The position numbers and the translations under genes were made by a program. The notes under the pieces were generated by a model. It was not told the origin of the DNA and did not search any database. It worked only from the letters and a program-made list of their open reading frames with translations. Below are positions 29,701 to 44,700 of a stretch of 64,000 bases of DNA, piece after piece. Source of the DNA: Siphonodentalium dalli (taxonomy: Eukaryota; Mollusca; Scaphopoda; Gadilida; Siphonodentaliidae); the NCBI GenBank assembly GCA_032622095.1, contig CP136065.1, positions 113,253,195-113,317,194 of the forward strand. The letters run 5' to 3'. The number at the start of each line of letters is the position of its first letter. The stretch's first letter is position 1.

Positions 29701-32700
29701 TGTCATAATTTGGCAGTGAAATGTCAAATTGGCTATTTTGAGATTGTTTTATACAACATAACCATACAATTCTAAATCAACGTCCGATCATGTATTAAGC
29801 AGTTTTATAATGCAACAGGAATGTACACAAACTGGAAGAAAACAACATTGTGTCTGAAATGGCTGTAATTTGGTGATAAGATTGCATTTTGTGATTTTTC
29901 CTACCCCTATACCAACGTTAAAATATGGAGTCAGTTTCCTGAAAAATGAAAGAAATCAAGTGAAATACTATGGCATAACCAATGTTAGGCTAATTTTTTA
30001 TCACTAAATTGTTGTGGGAGGAAAGTTCAAATAATTTTACACATTAAAACACCCATTGTTTTTTGTTTTTATGGCCCAAAACCTTTTAGATTGGACAAAA
30101 ATGCCTCAAACTGGCATCTTTGGAAACAAGCTAAAACTAAGTATTCAAAGGGCCATACGTTGATTTTCTTAAATAATGTCCTGTTAATACCTTTACATTT
30201 TGTTCAATCCAACATACTTAAAAGGTTATAAGAAAAGCATGGCATATGGGTATTAAATTATTGAGTTACATGACCTCAAATATTGCATTTCATCACACAC
30301 GTTCAGTGTCAGAGGCAAAATTGGCCAAGTCCATACAATGGAACACACATTTTGTTTGAGAATATAATCTTCTTCTTAATTATAGATACACATATTAATC
30401 ATATTTTTGTGTTTAATCTAGTGAGGAAATTACTATAACACTGAAAAATCCCTTCAGTTCGCTCTAGTTTTTAAAATAATTAATCATAAATAAGGCATTT
30501 TGGCTCATTCTTCGAAATTGAGGCCCCGAAAATGGGCCGAAATCAGGTAAACTCGCGTTTTTGAAGGCACACAACTCGAAAAATACGTAATGAATCTGGG
30601 ACTGGTTTTCAGTACTGGGTTCAGGAAATTGAGGTCGATACAATATACATACCATTTGTAGGATTTGTGAATTTGATTGTTTTATATGCATCCATGAAAA
30701 TCCATAAATTGATGATTTGACCAAATTTCCCAAAATTTATTTCACGAAATTCACCAATTTCCCTTTTTCCGATTTTTGCCGATTTTTAGTATGTTGTTTA
30801 TGGAGGGTTTATGTACTTATTCCAGCAAAAAAAAATTCTGTTGCAATTAGTTCCGGGTGTGGCATTTTTTTCTCATAAATGCACTGGACTATTAGTTCGT
30901 CTCAAAGCGATGACAGAAGACTTACACAAACGGAAATCAAACGTTTGGGGACATTTAGTCATATAATTGAAAATGACGAAAAAAAAAAGGAAGAAGAAAT
31001 GGGCAATGCAGTGTGTTGTTTTATGGTTCCCAAATCCCCGACATATTCCCGTTTACTATGATGTTACTGCACTGTGCATCTTTTTGTACAAATGCACAGC
31101 TCTCCACTGATTAAGTAGTTCAAAACGCACACAATACTTAAAGGTAAATAACAACAGTTACAATACAGAGTATTTCGTTACTAACTTAATATATCGAAAG
31201 TTAGAAGTTCTACTGATTCAGTTGCGATGTCACACATGGGTGGGAAATTGGGAATTAGCCCCAAATTAGCTGCAACATCGCACGATCCCCTTGATCTCGG
31301 CACAGTTGTCTTCATACTTGATTAATACCTACCGGATCTTGACACATTTAGCACTCTTCTCAACACATATATGCATGTACTTAAAAAAAACGAAATGAAA
31401 ACCGAGAGTCAACTCTTTTAGTCCAAACCGAAACCGTAACCGAGTCAAAATTTCAAAACCACCCATCACTACTGCCAACGCTTACCGTATCTTTAATTCA
31501 CTCCAAATTATGTTTCTAGAAATCAGCTGGATATGAAGCGACAGATGACCACAGAGGATGAGCAGAGTGTGAAGGCGATTAGGTCAGCAGTAGAGGAGAA
31601 CAGAGCGGAGGAGTTCTTCATTGCTGGCGTTGATATTTCATTTGTAAAGGGGGACAATGTAAATGCCTGCACCGGTCTAGTTGTTTTGAGATTCCCCGGT
31701 CTAGAGGTGAGTTGGTGATATTCAATTGTAATACGACCCTGCCTAACTATGCTTAAAAGCCATGTCCTGATTGGCCAGTGGCCCGAGTTACCATGGCTAT
31801 CTCGTTCCAGTTTTGTGATACAATTCTACTTTTTCCAATTGTACCACGAAATAAATCGGTTTATTCAGATCGCGCACGCGACTTTTCCCGTCTTTTCTAA
31901 CTCCGCGCAAACGGGGCATCAACGGAGTACACCCGCACCCGTAATCCCTTTGAATTTTGCTACATCTTGACAATCTTGCGAATTTTCTAGCGATTTGTCG
32001 CTTGAAACCAGTTTGGTTGCCAATGAATATGGTCCAAATGATGTTATGGTATATTGATATATGTTACGACCAAAGAAAGTTACTTAATAAGTATATTAAA
32101 TGACAAAATAAATCCATGGGGCCGGGCTGTGCATTCGTCGATTCGAATCTCGATCATATTCGATATTTCGGAATCAAGTTGAAAATGAAAGCGTTTGTTC
32201 ACCAGTACAGAAGGGGAATAAGATTAGTTTAGTAAACTAGATCATTTAGATCGCTTTGTGTAAGGATAATGGTCCATAGTCGATGATCATATTCATGTTG
32301 TCCCAACAACGTTCAAAACAGAAATGACCCAATCGTATTTCCTGTACAATTTAAATGAAACGCACGGGCGCCGCTGAAAACACATCGTTTTTTAGCCAAT
32401 CACAACGATTATTTCTAGAAGAGGTGCCTCGAAAAGTCAACGGGGGAATTTCATAACAAGACAAGACATTACCAGAATACTCCATGCAAAGAAATCGAGT
32501 ACGCCCAATACGAATTACACCACGAAATGTTTTCTCACCTGAGACCGAAAAAGCGCAACATTTCGTTGACTATTCATTCGAATTGTGACCATAAACTTTC
32601 AGTCGTATTACAAAAGAAATAAATACACGGTGTATCGGTGTGTATGGTCAAGTTGTACCACAAAAAACTGATTGTAGGACTCCGCTACGCGTCGTCCTAC

Positions 32701-35700
32701 AATCAGTTTTTTGTGGTACAACTTGACCATACACACCTCTACACCGTGTATTTATTTCTTAAACGTTCTCATGGCGTCACCACATCCAGGTTTGCGCTGC
32801 TGTTTGCCACATGAAAAAATAATTGAAATTTGGCAAAACTTTTGGCAAGTTAGCTTTCAATTCATCAAAGAAAGACTATCTAGTAAGGAGTTGCTCACTG
32901 AATATCATCTATGTTTAGGCAAAAAAATTAATGTTCTTTTTCTCAGACACCTGCCTCCTCATAAATATATGGCCTGCTGGGTGCTTTTTATGGCCCACCA
33001 AAAATAAAAATTATAAATCATCCTGCCAATGGCTTCACAACGTGATGTCCTCAATCTCCATCCTCTATTGGCCATAATTCTAGTTAGACACATTTCAACT
33101 TGTATTAGATATTTCCCTTTGTTATTTCTGATAGAAATAAAAAAAACAGTTTGGTTTTATTTAAACGGTATGTACTTGCTTTGTACAACAGACTGTTACA
33201 TTGAAATAGTATTAACACTTAATCTTGAAAGTAATTTGTTCACACCCAACAGTGTTTTTGATAATTTATGAGTACATGTAAACATAATGTCAACTAGACA
33301 ACTTAAAACTCTGACTAGGCTGATATGTTTTCAACAATTTTTTGAAGTGTTCAACACAGTGACATCACCTGATGCTGATTGGCAGTTTATTCCATAATGC
33401 AATTGACACTTCCTGAAAACATAACTTTCCTTGATTATAATTTGGTTTGCTGCCGATAGTATTCATATTGAGTCTGGTGGTGTTTGGACATGGTTTTTAT
33501 ACCCGATCCCACCTGAAACATTTGTAGGTAAAAATAGTTATAAAAACCTGCCTGCCTGCCCATTCTGAAAAAAAAACTGTCTAAGAAACAGATAATAAAC
33601 TTTGTGTGGTCTTATAGTATAGCCACACAGTCAGAGACAGCTTATATACAAGTTATTAAACAAAAACACTTACGAACATTATGAGCCATAGATCATGTCA
33701 TGAATCTACTTTGCCTGTGCCCGAAGAGATCATATTCTACCAGTTAAAAACCTGGGAATTTTTTTTTAGTTCTGACGGGGAACATTATAACATTTAAAAA
33801 AATCAATCAGGTAATATATTTCTTAGTTAATACCCATTCCGTAATGATTTATTTTACAGTATGTGAAGGTCTCATCCTGACAGTGCATGGTTTAGGATAT
33901 GTAGCTAGAGAAGAGATTATTGGCATCTATATCTATATTTGCGAATGTCTGTCTGTCGTTTGTTTGTCTGTCTGTGTTCTATAGAAATCCACAGGGGACC
34001 ATCTAGATGGCACCAAAGGGGTCTGTCTACTAGGCAGTGAAATTTCCAGGGTGTTTTGATACCTGTTACAGGTATGGGCGCCCAAACACCTGAATTTTCC
34101 ATAAAAAATCTGCAGTTGCAATAGAACCATTATTTGCATGTTTAATTTTGAAATAAGAAATATTATGTCATATGTATAATACATGTATAATACATGTATA
34201 TGAACATGTATCTGTGTTGGTATGGCGCAGAAGCCTTATTAAGTTATCTGGGAATAAATGTATCCTGTGCTGGAAACAGGTGTCCCCAAATTATCTCTGG
34301 ATTCTTCCCTGCTACTTGGGGTAACTTTTTACGAGAAAGATAATGGTGCGGGTTAGAATTTTCTAAAATGACGCCGTTGTTGTCAGGGGCCGAAAAGGGG
34401 GAGGGGCAGAAATTTGTCGCTGATTGCCACGAAACTTATATATAATCTAATGGTGTGGTTTAAATATGTCAAAAGTGGCGCCGTTCGAGTCATGGGTGCA
34501 CGGAAGGGGAGAGGGGCACCAACATTGATAAAACTAATTTTAGCACCGAGGGACCATCTAGATGGCACAAAAGGGGGTCTACTAGGGGTAACTTTTTATG
34601 ATAAAGATAATGGTGCAGGTTAGAATTTTCTAAAGTGATGCCATTGTTGTCAGGGGCAGAAAAGGGGGAGGGGCAGAACAAATGTTTGTCGCCGATTGCC
34701 ACGACACATATATAATCATTCCCATGATATGAGGAATATATAAGTAATTGTGTGGTTTAAATATGTCAAATGTGGCGCCGTTCACGTCAGGGATGCACGT
34801 AAGGGGAGATGGGCAACAAAATTGATAAAAATCAATTTTAGCACCGATTTCCACCAAATTAATATATATTCTTCTCCATGATACAAGGAATCTAATTGTG
34901 TGATTTAAAGACAACAATTTACTGTCGTTTGGATGAAAGATTGTGGGGGGGGGGGGGGGCACTAATTTTGATGAGAATAGGTTTAGTCGCGAATGCCACC
35001 GCATTTATACAATATCATCCACATGGTACGAGGAGTCTAATGGTGTGGCTTCAATCTGTCAAAAGTGGCGTCATTCGAGTCAGGGGTTCACTGAAAGGCA
35101 GAGGGGCACCAAAATTGATACGCAATATTTTTAGCGCTAATTTCCACCAAAGTGATACACATTCTTATCCATGATACGAGGAGTCTAATAGTGTGATTTA
35201 AAGACGCCATATTGGTGTTGTTTGGGTGAGAGATGGGGGTGGATGGGCACTAAATGTGATCAAAATTTGTTTAGTCGCCGATTATCACCAAACTTATAAA
35301 TAATCATCTCCATGATATCATGAGTCTAATTGTGTGGTTTAAGGATGTCACATATCAAGTGGGGCCATTCGAATCAGGGATGTATAGAGGGTGAGAGGGA
35401 TGCAAAAAAGATAAACAATATGTTTAGTGCCGATTTCCACCAGATTGATACATATTCTTCTCCGTGATACGAGGAATCTATTCGTGTGGTATAGATACGC
35501 CAAATTGGTGCCGTTTGGGTGACAGATATAGGGGCCCTAAATTTGATACAAATTTGTATACTCACCAATTTTCACCAATTTTATATATATGCATTTCCAT
35601 AATGAGTCTAAGTGTGTGGTTTAATGATGACAAAAAGTGGCGCCCCTTCAATTAGAAATAGGGATGGGACAGTCACCAAAACTGATAAAAAATATGTTTA

Positions 35701-38700
35701 GTGCCAATTACCATCAAATTCTTACACGTTCTTCTCAAATGATACAAGGAATCAAATCGTGCGTGTTAAAAACGTATAATGAGCTTGCAAAACAGATACA
35801 TAGAAGAAAGCATTAAACGTATATTTATCATTTTATTTAAGAGATACACATATTCTTGTAAACTGAGAGACCTCGAACCGTCAGGGGATTGCATATTAGA
35901 ATGGATCATGTATATATTATAATACAACTGAGTCTGTTCCATTCAATATAGTTTCCACACAAAAATTACAATTAACCACTCAAAATCTCGCTCTGTGTCG
36001 GGCACATGTAGCTGATATACGTGCATAGCAACAATTATTTTAAACTGAGAATATTTCGCCAATATATAGCGCCATGAACAGAGGAGCACCTGGACATTTC
36101 TTTAAATTATATGTATCTTCATGGTGATATGATAGCCAGGTGTCCTCAAAATCTTAGTCTGACCCACTAGATTGGTTGATACATATATATATATGTAAAA
36201 CCCAATTGTTGTCTTTTATTTTTGTGAACTAATGTGTTTATGATGTTCATGTTTCCTTGTCATAACGTCTGATGTATACACAGTTGTAAATAAATAAATA
36301 CTTCCTTATTGGTGGAACAGATTAATCGCGATAAACAAAATGACAATCGGCAAGGTGAGCCACTACTATTCCATGTGTAAGAATCATGTTTTGTGATGCT
36401 GTTTCAATGTAACACTTTGAGCAAGAGTATTCTCTATTCCCACCAAATATCCTCAGAATGCAGAGGGTTTCACATCACTTTAACTTGGACAATGCCTGGT
36501 AACCCTGCTAGTGATCTATATAATACATGTATGAGTCAATGCCTCATACATACTGATAAATCTATAGTTATCATCCGAAACAAACTTTCAGGAGACTATA
36601 GATAGAAATATGCGGTGTCCTATCTGTGTGTCTGCTTGTCCATCCAAAACGTTGTTATCCGGATATTAACTTGAATAGTATTTGACATAATTTGACTAAA
36701 CTTGATTTGTGGCCTTCATATGAGAAAATACCAATCAAGTTCAAATGTGGATCCAATCTGACCATTTCTGGCGGAGATATGTCTAGTGTATTTTCGAATT
36801 GGCCTAATTTCCTGTTTATGGGGACAAACAACTAAAAAAAATTATTTATGGAGCTCGGTTGATGGGGCAATTGTCACATTTACCGTGTTTTCACGTCTGG
36901 AGATCTCACCGGCGCTGGGTATGATGTAATTTAAGGTTTAAGCTAGATTATATATAGTTACGTGATTACGTACAATGGCAGTACACGCAGCCCTTGAAAT
37001 TAGGAAAAATGTCCCACGGCAAATTCAATGCTGTGGCATGTTAGATTTCAAATGTTGCCACAGTGTTTCCCACGGCATTGCTTATTGCCATGGCCAATTT
37101 CTAGGGCTGATGCACGTAACATTGGTGGTTCTTGGAAAATGTAGCAGTAAAATATAGTGTATAACTTATAAGTGACTAAAATCACTACATGTATATATAT
37201 ACATATCAAAAGTAAAGACCTCGATGGTATGTAATGTATATCATTTTATATAGTTTGTGTTAGGTTTAGTTTCTTCTAATTGATGAATGTGCAGTCATAC
37301 CTATGTTAACTTGCCAATTAAGTGTGCTTTCTGTCATAACGATACGAGTTGCATATTGATATATTTTAATCGAACCACACTGTTAATATCCAATGATCCA
37401 CCTATAATAATATGTTATGATGATCCCTCACATAAATACATTCTGACTGACAAGCAAGCCAGGTAATGCCATCTTTCATTTAATTCAGGGATAAACATAC
37501 ATAATTATTACATAGAGTTACCTCCATCAAATGGAATGCATTATTACAAGTAGACATCCGGGAACTGATGCAGCGGCCTATGCACACCAATATGCATACC
37601 ATTGCTTATGATACAACATACATGTACATCAGTTCTGAAATCCTTGAAATACAGCCATAGTCATTGGTGACCATCAAATTAATAAACACTGTTATATACA
37701 TGCACAGTAGTAATTATTCATCTTATAGTCGGGTGCCAAGGTCTGTGCTTACATGTCACATGTTATCCTATGTGATATATAGTTTCGATTTTCGTTTAAA
37801 CATAAAGTTGAGAACGATAATTATGATATCAGTCGCCAAACGTTCGGCTATGAACTCTGTCTTGGTTTTAGCTCACCTGAGACGAAGTCTCCGGTGGAGC
37901 TATAGTCGACACTCCTCGTCCGTCCGTCTGTCGTACCGTCTGTCCGTCCGTCCGTCCCTCCGTCAAGAATCATCTTCTTCTCCAGAACTATAGAACTGAA
38001 TTGGTTCATATTTGGTGTGGATGTTCCCTAGGTGACTCACATTCAGATTTGTTCAAATGAGGTCACCAGGTCAATTAGTTGAGAAAGCAGGGCCATAAAT
38101 CTATTCCTCCATAGTAATTCTTAGAACAACTTCTTTTCCAGAACTATAAGGCCGAATGGGTTCATATTTGGTATGGATGTTCCCTAGGTGACTCACTTTC
38201 AGATTTGTTCAAATGAGATCACCAGGTTGATTATTTGAGAAACCAGGGCCATAACTCTATTCATCCATATTAATTCTTAAAATGACTTCTTCTCAAGAAA
38301 CATAGGGCCGATTTAGCTTACTAGTATATTTTGTACGGAGGGACCTTGGGTGACACTAGGGTTCAGATTTGTTCAAATGGGGTCACTGGGTCAAATAGGG
38401 GCAGAGCCAGGGACATAACTCTAAAAACATAAAATTACATTTTTGCATTATGACCTTTGATTTTTTTTTTTAGACACATCACAACTACCACCCCACCCTA
38501 CCTCCTGTCTCTGCCACACCACACTCATATCCCTGCCTAGTTCACCCCATTAAAATCCTTGTTTTGATTACAGATGTAGGGGCTACACAATACACTGGTC
38601 TTGCTCTGCACATATGTTTGTCCAGTCATTATAAACTAATTATCTCAATGTCCACATCTCTCCCAGACATGGCTGATAGTGGGTTGCATGAATGAAATTT

Positions 38701-41700
38701 AATCCCATGTTTATCTCAGATACAAATTACCTGTTTGACAGTTGAAAGTTTATTTTTAGTATTAACCATTTCATGACCAGAGCTGTGCTGGTTCAGCAAT
38801 GAAGACCCTGTGCTTGTGCATTCTCTTATATATGCGAGTCTCCCATTGGGAGCCTCCCATATAAAAGAGAATGCACTGGCTTTCAAGGTCATGGAAATAT
38901 TGTTAGGCCAATGTAGTCAGGCTTTCAAATAAATCATGTATGTCCTATACTCACAGGGATGTCCCCACAGTGTTGGGGGGGGGGGGCGATTTACAGATTT
39001 GTTCAATGAAATGTAATTTTTAGATCACCTGAGACGAAGCTATAGTCATCACTTCTCATCCGTCACCTGTTCATCTGTCTGTCCGTCCATCCATCTGTCA
39101 ACAATTCTTTGAACATCTTCTTCTCTAGATCATAAGACCGAATGGGTTCATATTTTGTGTGGATGTTCCCCAGATGACTCAAATTCAGTTTTGTTCAAAT
39201 GAGGTCACTCTGTCGAATAGTTGTGAAGCCAGGGCCATAACTCTTTCCCTCCATAGTAATTCTTAAAAACAACTTCTCATGTACCATCGGGTCGAATGGG
39301 TTCATATTTGGTATGAAGGGTCCTTGGGTTACTGGGGTTCAGATTTGTTCAAATGGAGTCACTGGGTCAATTGTGGGCTGAGCCAGGAACATAACTCCAA
39401 AAAAAAAAATTTAGTTGAAACCGGTCCAGGGGTCAGGGAGAAAATCATGAACAGACAGATTGTTACCCTTGCAAATTGAGGGTTCAAAGTACGGTAGGTA
39501 TATATACCCCTGTTACAAATGTTGTTCTTAAACATTTCTAATGCCTCAATGTTATTTGAGAAGTCATCTCTTTCACTAATAATATAAAGCTTGTATGCCT
39601 GCCATTCTCAGTAATGTCTTCTGTGTATGAAATGAGATCTTATCTTATCTGACAGCCTTTGATAAACAAATCATTCATTTCAATTTAAATTACATTAATT
39701 CCCAGGTGCTGTGTTGTTGTACAGTTGTACAGGCAAGTGTTATATTATGTTTATATAGTCTATTGACTTCTTTTCATCTATTATAATGATGTGTCTATTT
39801 ATTATGGTGATGATTTCAAGGAACAATGTTGATCTTCCCTTAATTGTGTAACATATTTTAATGAAAATGAACCCACTTCAACTTCTATAATATACCATTT
39901 GAGATTACTAGATCAATGGATCTCATAGATTGTGATTTACATTTGGTTCAACTAGGGGCAGAAATAGGAGATTTAACACTCCCGCACCCACCCTGTCTAT
40001 GCTGTGGAATCATGTCTGGTACTGGTATGTAGATTCATATATCACATGTAATACTTTTGATATATACCCGTATTTTCAGTAAGGTTTTGATAAATGTCCA
40101 ACAGTTGGAGATCTTGATGTACCAGTTGTAATTTAGTTTGGTCCAGTTGGGAGGTAATGGCCAATGATCTATTTGGGGGGAAGGGGATGGATATGCAGTT
40201 AGAAATTTCAAGGTGGACACCTCCAGGCTCCATATCCCCTTCCACATCCCCTTCCACCATTCAACACCCTCTACCTGTGTCCCAGTTTAGAACTATTTGT
40301 TTTAAAGTTATTTGACAAGTACTGACTACTGTAGTCTTCAGAGTCCCAGTCTTCTCTGTCTTTACAGTCTGTTGAGCGACCCACAGTCATTGACTGTCTT
40401 GTTTGTTTCATGTTGGAAAACATCTCAGCTTTTATGACAAATAAGTGAACAATAGTTACTTTTTATTAATTAGAAGGATATCTGATGGTCCGCTATGATT
40501 TTCTCCGTCCAGTACTTGTCCCGATTCGATACAGATTCGATGTTGACATCGACATCGGACACCAGATTCAATTCGAGATTTGATTCTGTTTCAGATTCGC
40601 AGGGCCCTAGTTATGCCCCTTATCAACTTAGAATTTGATGGTTATTATGTTGCCCAGATAATAACTAAAGTTATGATTAACTAGTAGCTCTAAACTAAAG
40701 TATGTGGATTAATCACATTAATGCAGGTCAAGTTCGAATTTGGGTTCTGTCCGACCATTTCTGATGGAGTTATGCCCATTTTTCAACTCAGAATTTGCCT
40801 ACGGCCTTTTTTGTTTGCATATGAGAGGTTATGATTCAAGATTCTCAATAAATGAATAGTTAGTTACATTAAAGCAGTTATAGGTTCCTCTTCATTTTTG
40901 AAAAAAAAAAAAATTGAGACAGGTCTCAAAATATGGTGCTGGACATTTGCAGATTGAGGTCCCCAGATGGTGAATTTAGTCATGCTACCCAGCACAGCAT
41001 ATAGCATCACTAAATTCACACTCTGATGACCTCACTCTGCTTAGGCCTCATCTTCTAGGGAAAGTATCTTAATTATCAAATTAACAATTTTTTTTTAGTT
41101 TTTTAGAAACTTAGAAAGTTCATTTTCTTTTTTAGTTTTAGTTTATCTGTATCCCCAAATTGGCAAATGACACAATGTATAATAGAGGTGCCCTATCCAA
41201 TAATAGATGAGGGCTGGGTGTAGTAGCACCACTAAATTCATCATTTTGGGACCTCATTCTGCAAATGTCCAGTACCATATTTTGAGGACTGAATAAGAAA
41301 AAATCGTAGAAAAAAAATAAGTATGTACAGTAATGCCCTAAATAATCGACTCCTTAACCACAGCAGAATTATGGGTAACATTTCAGGATTTAGTCAGAAA
41401 TATGGCTTGTTGCCATTCATTGGAAAGCTCTGAGAGCTTTCCGATGAATGGCAAGAAGCCATATTTCTGACTAAATCCTGAAAAGCTACCCATAATTCTG
41501 CTGTGGTTAAGAGCTTTACGAGCTTTGAGAGCTTTCCGATGAATGGCAACAAGCCATATTTCCGACTAAATCCTGAACAGTTACCCATAATTCTGCTGTG
41601 ATTAAGGAGTCGATTATTTAGGGCTTTACTGTAGTTCTTGCCACATTTCTTCTTCAGGTTGTATATGAGGATTACCAGATGGTCTGTTTGACAGCTCCAT

Positions 41701-44700
41701 ATATCCCAGGATTTCTGGCATTCAGGGAAGCTGACTTCTTCATAAAACAATATGAAGATCTATGCCAAAAAGCTCCAAGATACACACCTCATGTGAGCAT
41801 AATTTAGATTTAGATATGTGCTATTGCATACACTAAAGGTTCTGCGATCTTTGCTTCTGAATTAATAATAATATAAGTGTGTGATGTACGAACGTTGCGA
41901 ACAGGGTTTTCAAGTAAACCCTTCTGTGCATTTGTTTTGGAGACACGTACAATACCATGGTCATCCCGTCGTGAGAATGTTTTGGTTTTTGTCACTGTAA
42001 AACAGCCATTTCCTTGCACCTGAGCTAATCAGTAAGCAACCCCTAACTACGTATATAATGCCATTTGAGCCTAGGCGCATCTCATTCCAGCCATTCCATG
42101 GTTATCCTCGGTTCATCCCATTTCCGCATGTGAAGTATGTTTTCATGGTATTAAAATAATTGTCACCAGGAATTGCAAACTTTTGCATGAAAGTAACTCA
42201 ACAAGAAAACTGAAATTAAAGCCAACTGGAAAGTTGTGATCGTTGGCTAATTTTAATGACAGTTGCTGGACATAAAGTATAAAGTGACTGACTTCCATGG
42301 AACAGAGTTAGCTTATGTGTGATGAGATATAATTGAGCATTGTGGACATTTGCGTTTTTTCAGGATCTGATGCTACATGTCTGCCATTGTTTATGTGATT
42401 ATGCTAGGGCTCAATGCAAGCGGGTCTCAGACCTGTTAACTCTCCCGGATTTTGCGGGAGACTCCCGGATTTGAGCACGATTTCCCACACTCCCGGACAG
42501 GCATGACAATCTCCCGGATTCAGCTGCTGTAGAAAATAACAAAAAATAATCTCTTTATTTGATCTATTTGACCAGTAGGCAGGCTATCAACACATCCCTG
42601 ATATCGGACTGGGACATCATTAAGGCAATTAACACCCATGATTAATCTGGGGTCATAAAATCAACATTGTTCACACAGCAGGGTCACCGGACAATAAAAC
42701 AACAAACACCTAAGTTCTATTGAAGGGGATCACCAGACTGAACAAAGGTGATCTGTTCTCAATTAGCAACCCACTAGAGATAAGCCCTGAGGTTATATGG
42801 AACTACCATTAAAGTTTATTGGTCTGATAAAATTCAAAAGAAGCACATATGTTCTGGCTTTAAACTTTCGGAATCTGTTCCTTGGAGTTGTACTTTTTAA
42901 TGTGACATTTGAAATCTCACCAGATCTGCTTGAAATCGAAAGTAGTTTTAGTTTAATATTGATATATACGTACTCCGGTAGCTTATTTTCTCTATAAATG
43001 AGACAATAAAAGTAAAAACTACACAGTAAATGTTTTTCTTAAGAATACTTGTTAATTTGCCATCAAACTTGCATGTTTCTGTGTGATAGCTGATCATATT
43101 TTTTTAATTTTTGTTGTCAAAATTATGAAAATGCAAAAGGAATCTGTCAGGAATAAAAAAATTTAATTCTCCCAGATGATGACCACAATCTCACGGAAAT
43201 TGTGACCAATCTCCCGGAAAATATTTTGTGAGGTTAACAGGTCTAGCGGGTCTACAAAACTGTTGTTGAATGTAATAAAATCAAGTGGAAATTTTTGCAT
43301 TTATTCTCGAAGCACATATGATTTTGATTGTTGCGATGACCGCTGGTATGAATTCCCACTATACATATTTGTGACATGTTCAGTATTAAGAGGAATGTAA
43401 TGCATGCTATTTTGTTGCTTACACAGAGATTTCCTCATTTTATTTTAAAGATACGTAAGGCATTGGTGGTGGGTATTGCTGCTAAAATAGTCACATTCGT
43501 TAAAACTGACATAAATATAAAGAATCTTTAAAGATATATTATGGACTTATTCTGGTGTGTGAAAGTGATAAATGAGTATTCAGGGAATTTCAGGCGCTAG
43601 ATCAACTGGGGGAATGTAGCTTTTACCAACATAACCGAAAATCTCAAGCAGGTCGACCGTACCACTCCATAGAAAATATCGTCTGAACTACGCTCAATCT
43701 TAAATATTTACTTCTCGATTCGGGAAGCAACTATCGGCGATAAACTAACGAAAAGGATTTCGCCAACAAGAATCACTGCCTTTAATGAATATATAAGAAT
43801 GACGCTGTGTGTTGTCAATTTGGATATAATATTTGTAAGAATAACTACTTTGAGCAAGATTATTCTTCATTTCTAGTTGATCACCCTATACCGGAGTGTT
43901 TCACATCACTTTAAAATAAATACAGACCTTGTTCTTATACCAATCATAAATCGTGCGTGAATAGTATGTTATTTTCAGGAACGTACGCTGTGTTATGTAA
44001 ACAAAGGAGGCTGTCTGTTACAGAAGCTTCGTATACAAATGCTTGGAACCAGTCAAAGTCCAACAAAGATTTTCGTTTTTACTCTGTTATTTATAGAGTG
44101 CTCTGTGGCAGGCGGAGATCAAATTCATGACGGCATACATAACAGTCTCATTCAAATCACACCAAATCTCATTTATTCGACCCTTACTACCCTTTGTCAG
44201 TTCAAAAGTTAGCTACTGTATGTTACTTCATAATAGGGGAATGATCAGGCAGAAAATGTGTACCTCAGGCCAAAACAAAAAATAATATTTGAGTCTCAGA
44301 CACTGCCGCTTCAAAGGCTTTTTTTGCACCGTGTTTGTCAAATTTATTATCGAGGACATGACTGTTTGCTGCAACGCTAAACAGATCACATAAATTGGAA
44401 ATGTGTCCCATCTATCTCTGCATAACTAAAGTTGTTTTGAGTATTTCTAACACAGGAGGCACGGGAGATACAGTACCATAGGGAATTGAGAAACATTTTA
44501 AAGGTCAAGGAAACTATTGCATAACGAAACTATTGCATAACGAAAATTTCAGCGCAAATCTCCACAAAAGATCGGAGATATGGCATCTCAAACTAACCCC
44601 TGCAAGCAATTATGCGAGTAACTTGACACGCCATTTTGGAAGACATATTATCATCGTTTATTGTTTGTGACATCAGAGCCTCACTTGGTTGTTTAACGTT

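Larger units (their letters stand above)
27309..31519 (+). other. ENDOV intron 2, no other gene
   Basis: Unique-looking AT-rich DNA to about 28100, then a short hairpin MITE, then a hAT-like element (28237-31471) with a 2.3-kb palindromic element nested in it. The hAT ends only 48 bp before exon 3. Confidence 0.75.
31707..41657 (+). other. ENDOV intron 3, about 10 kb, no other gene
   Basis: Holds a possible short-TIR element from about 31725 (TTGTAATACGAC, mirrored at 32602-32613), a perfect 147-bp hairpin, a degenerate tandem array (34.4-35.8 kb), two (GTCC)n-type repeats (37.9-38.5 and 39.0-39.5 kb), and MITEs at 40.9-41.6 kb. Frames such as 32711-33007 and 37664-37993 have no family resemblance. 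Confidence 0.7.

Noticed and set aside
31725-32613. A separate transposon bounded by TTGTAATACGAC inverted words
   Set aside because: Only 12 bases match and the right copy touches the 147-bp hairpin; without a target duplication the evidence is too weak for an element call.
37664-37993. 109-codon frame spanning the (GTCC)n repeat
   Set aside because: The C-terminal SVRLSYRLSVRPSLRQ is a translation of the GTCC repeat; the remainder has no family.
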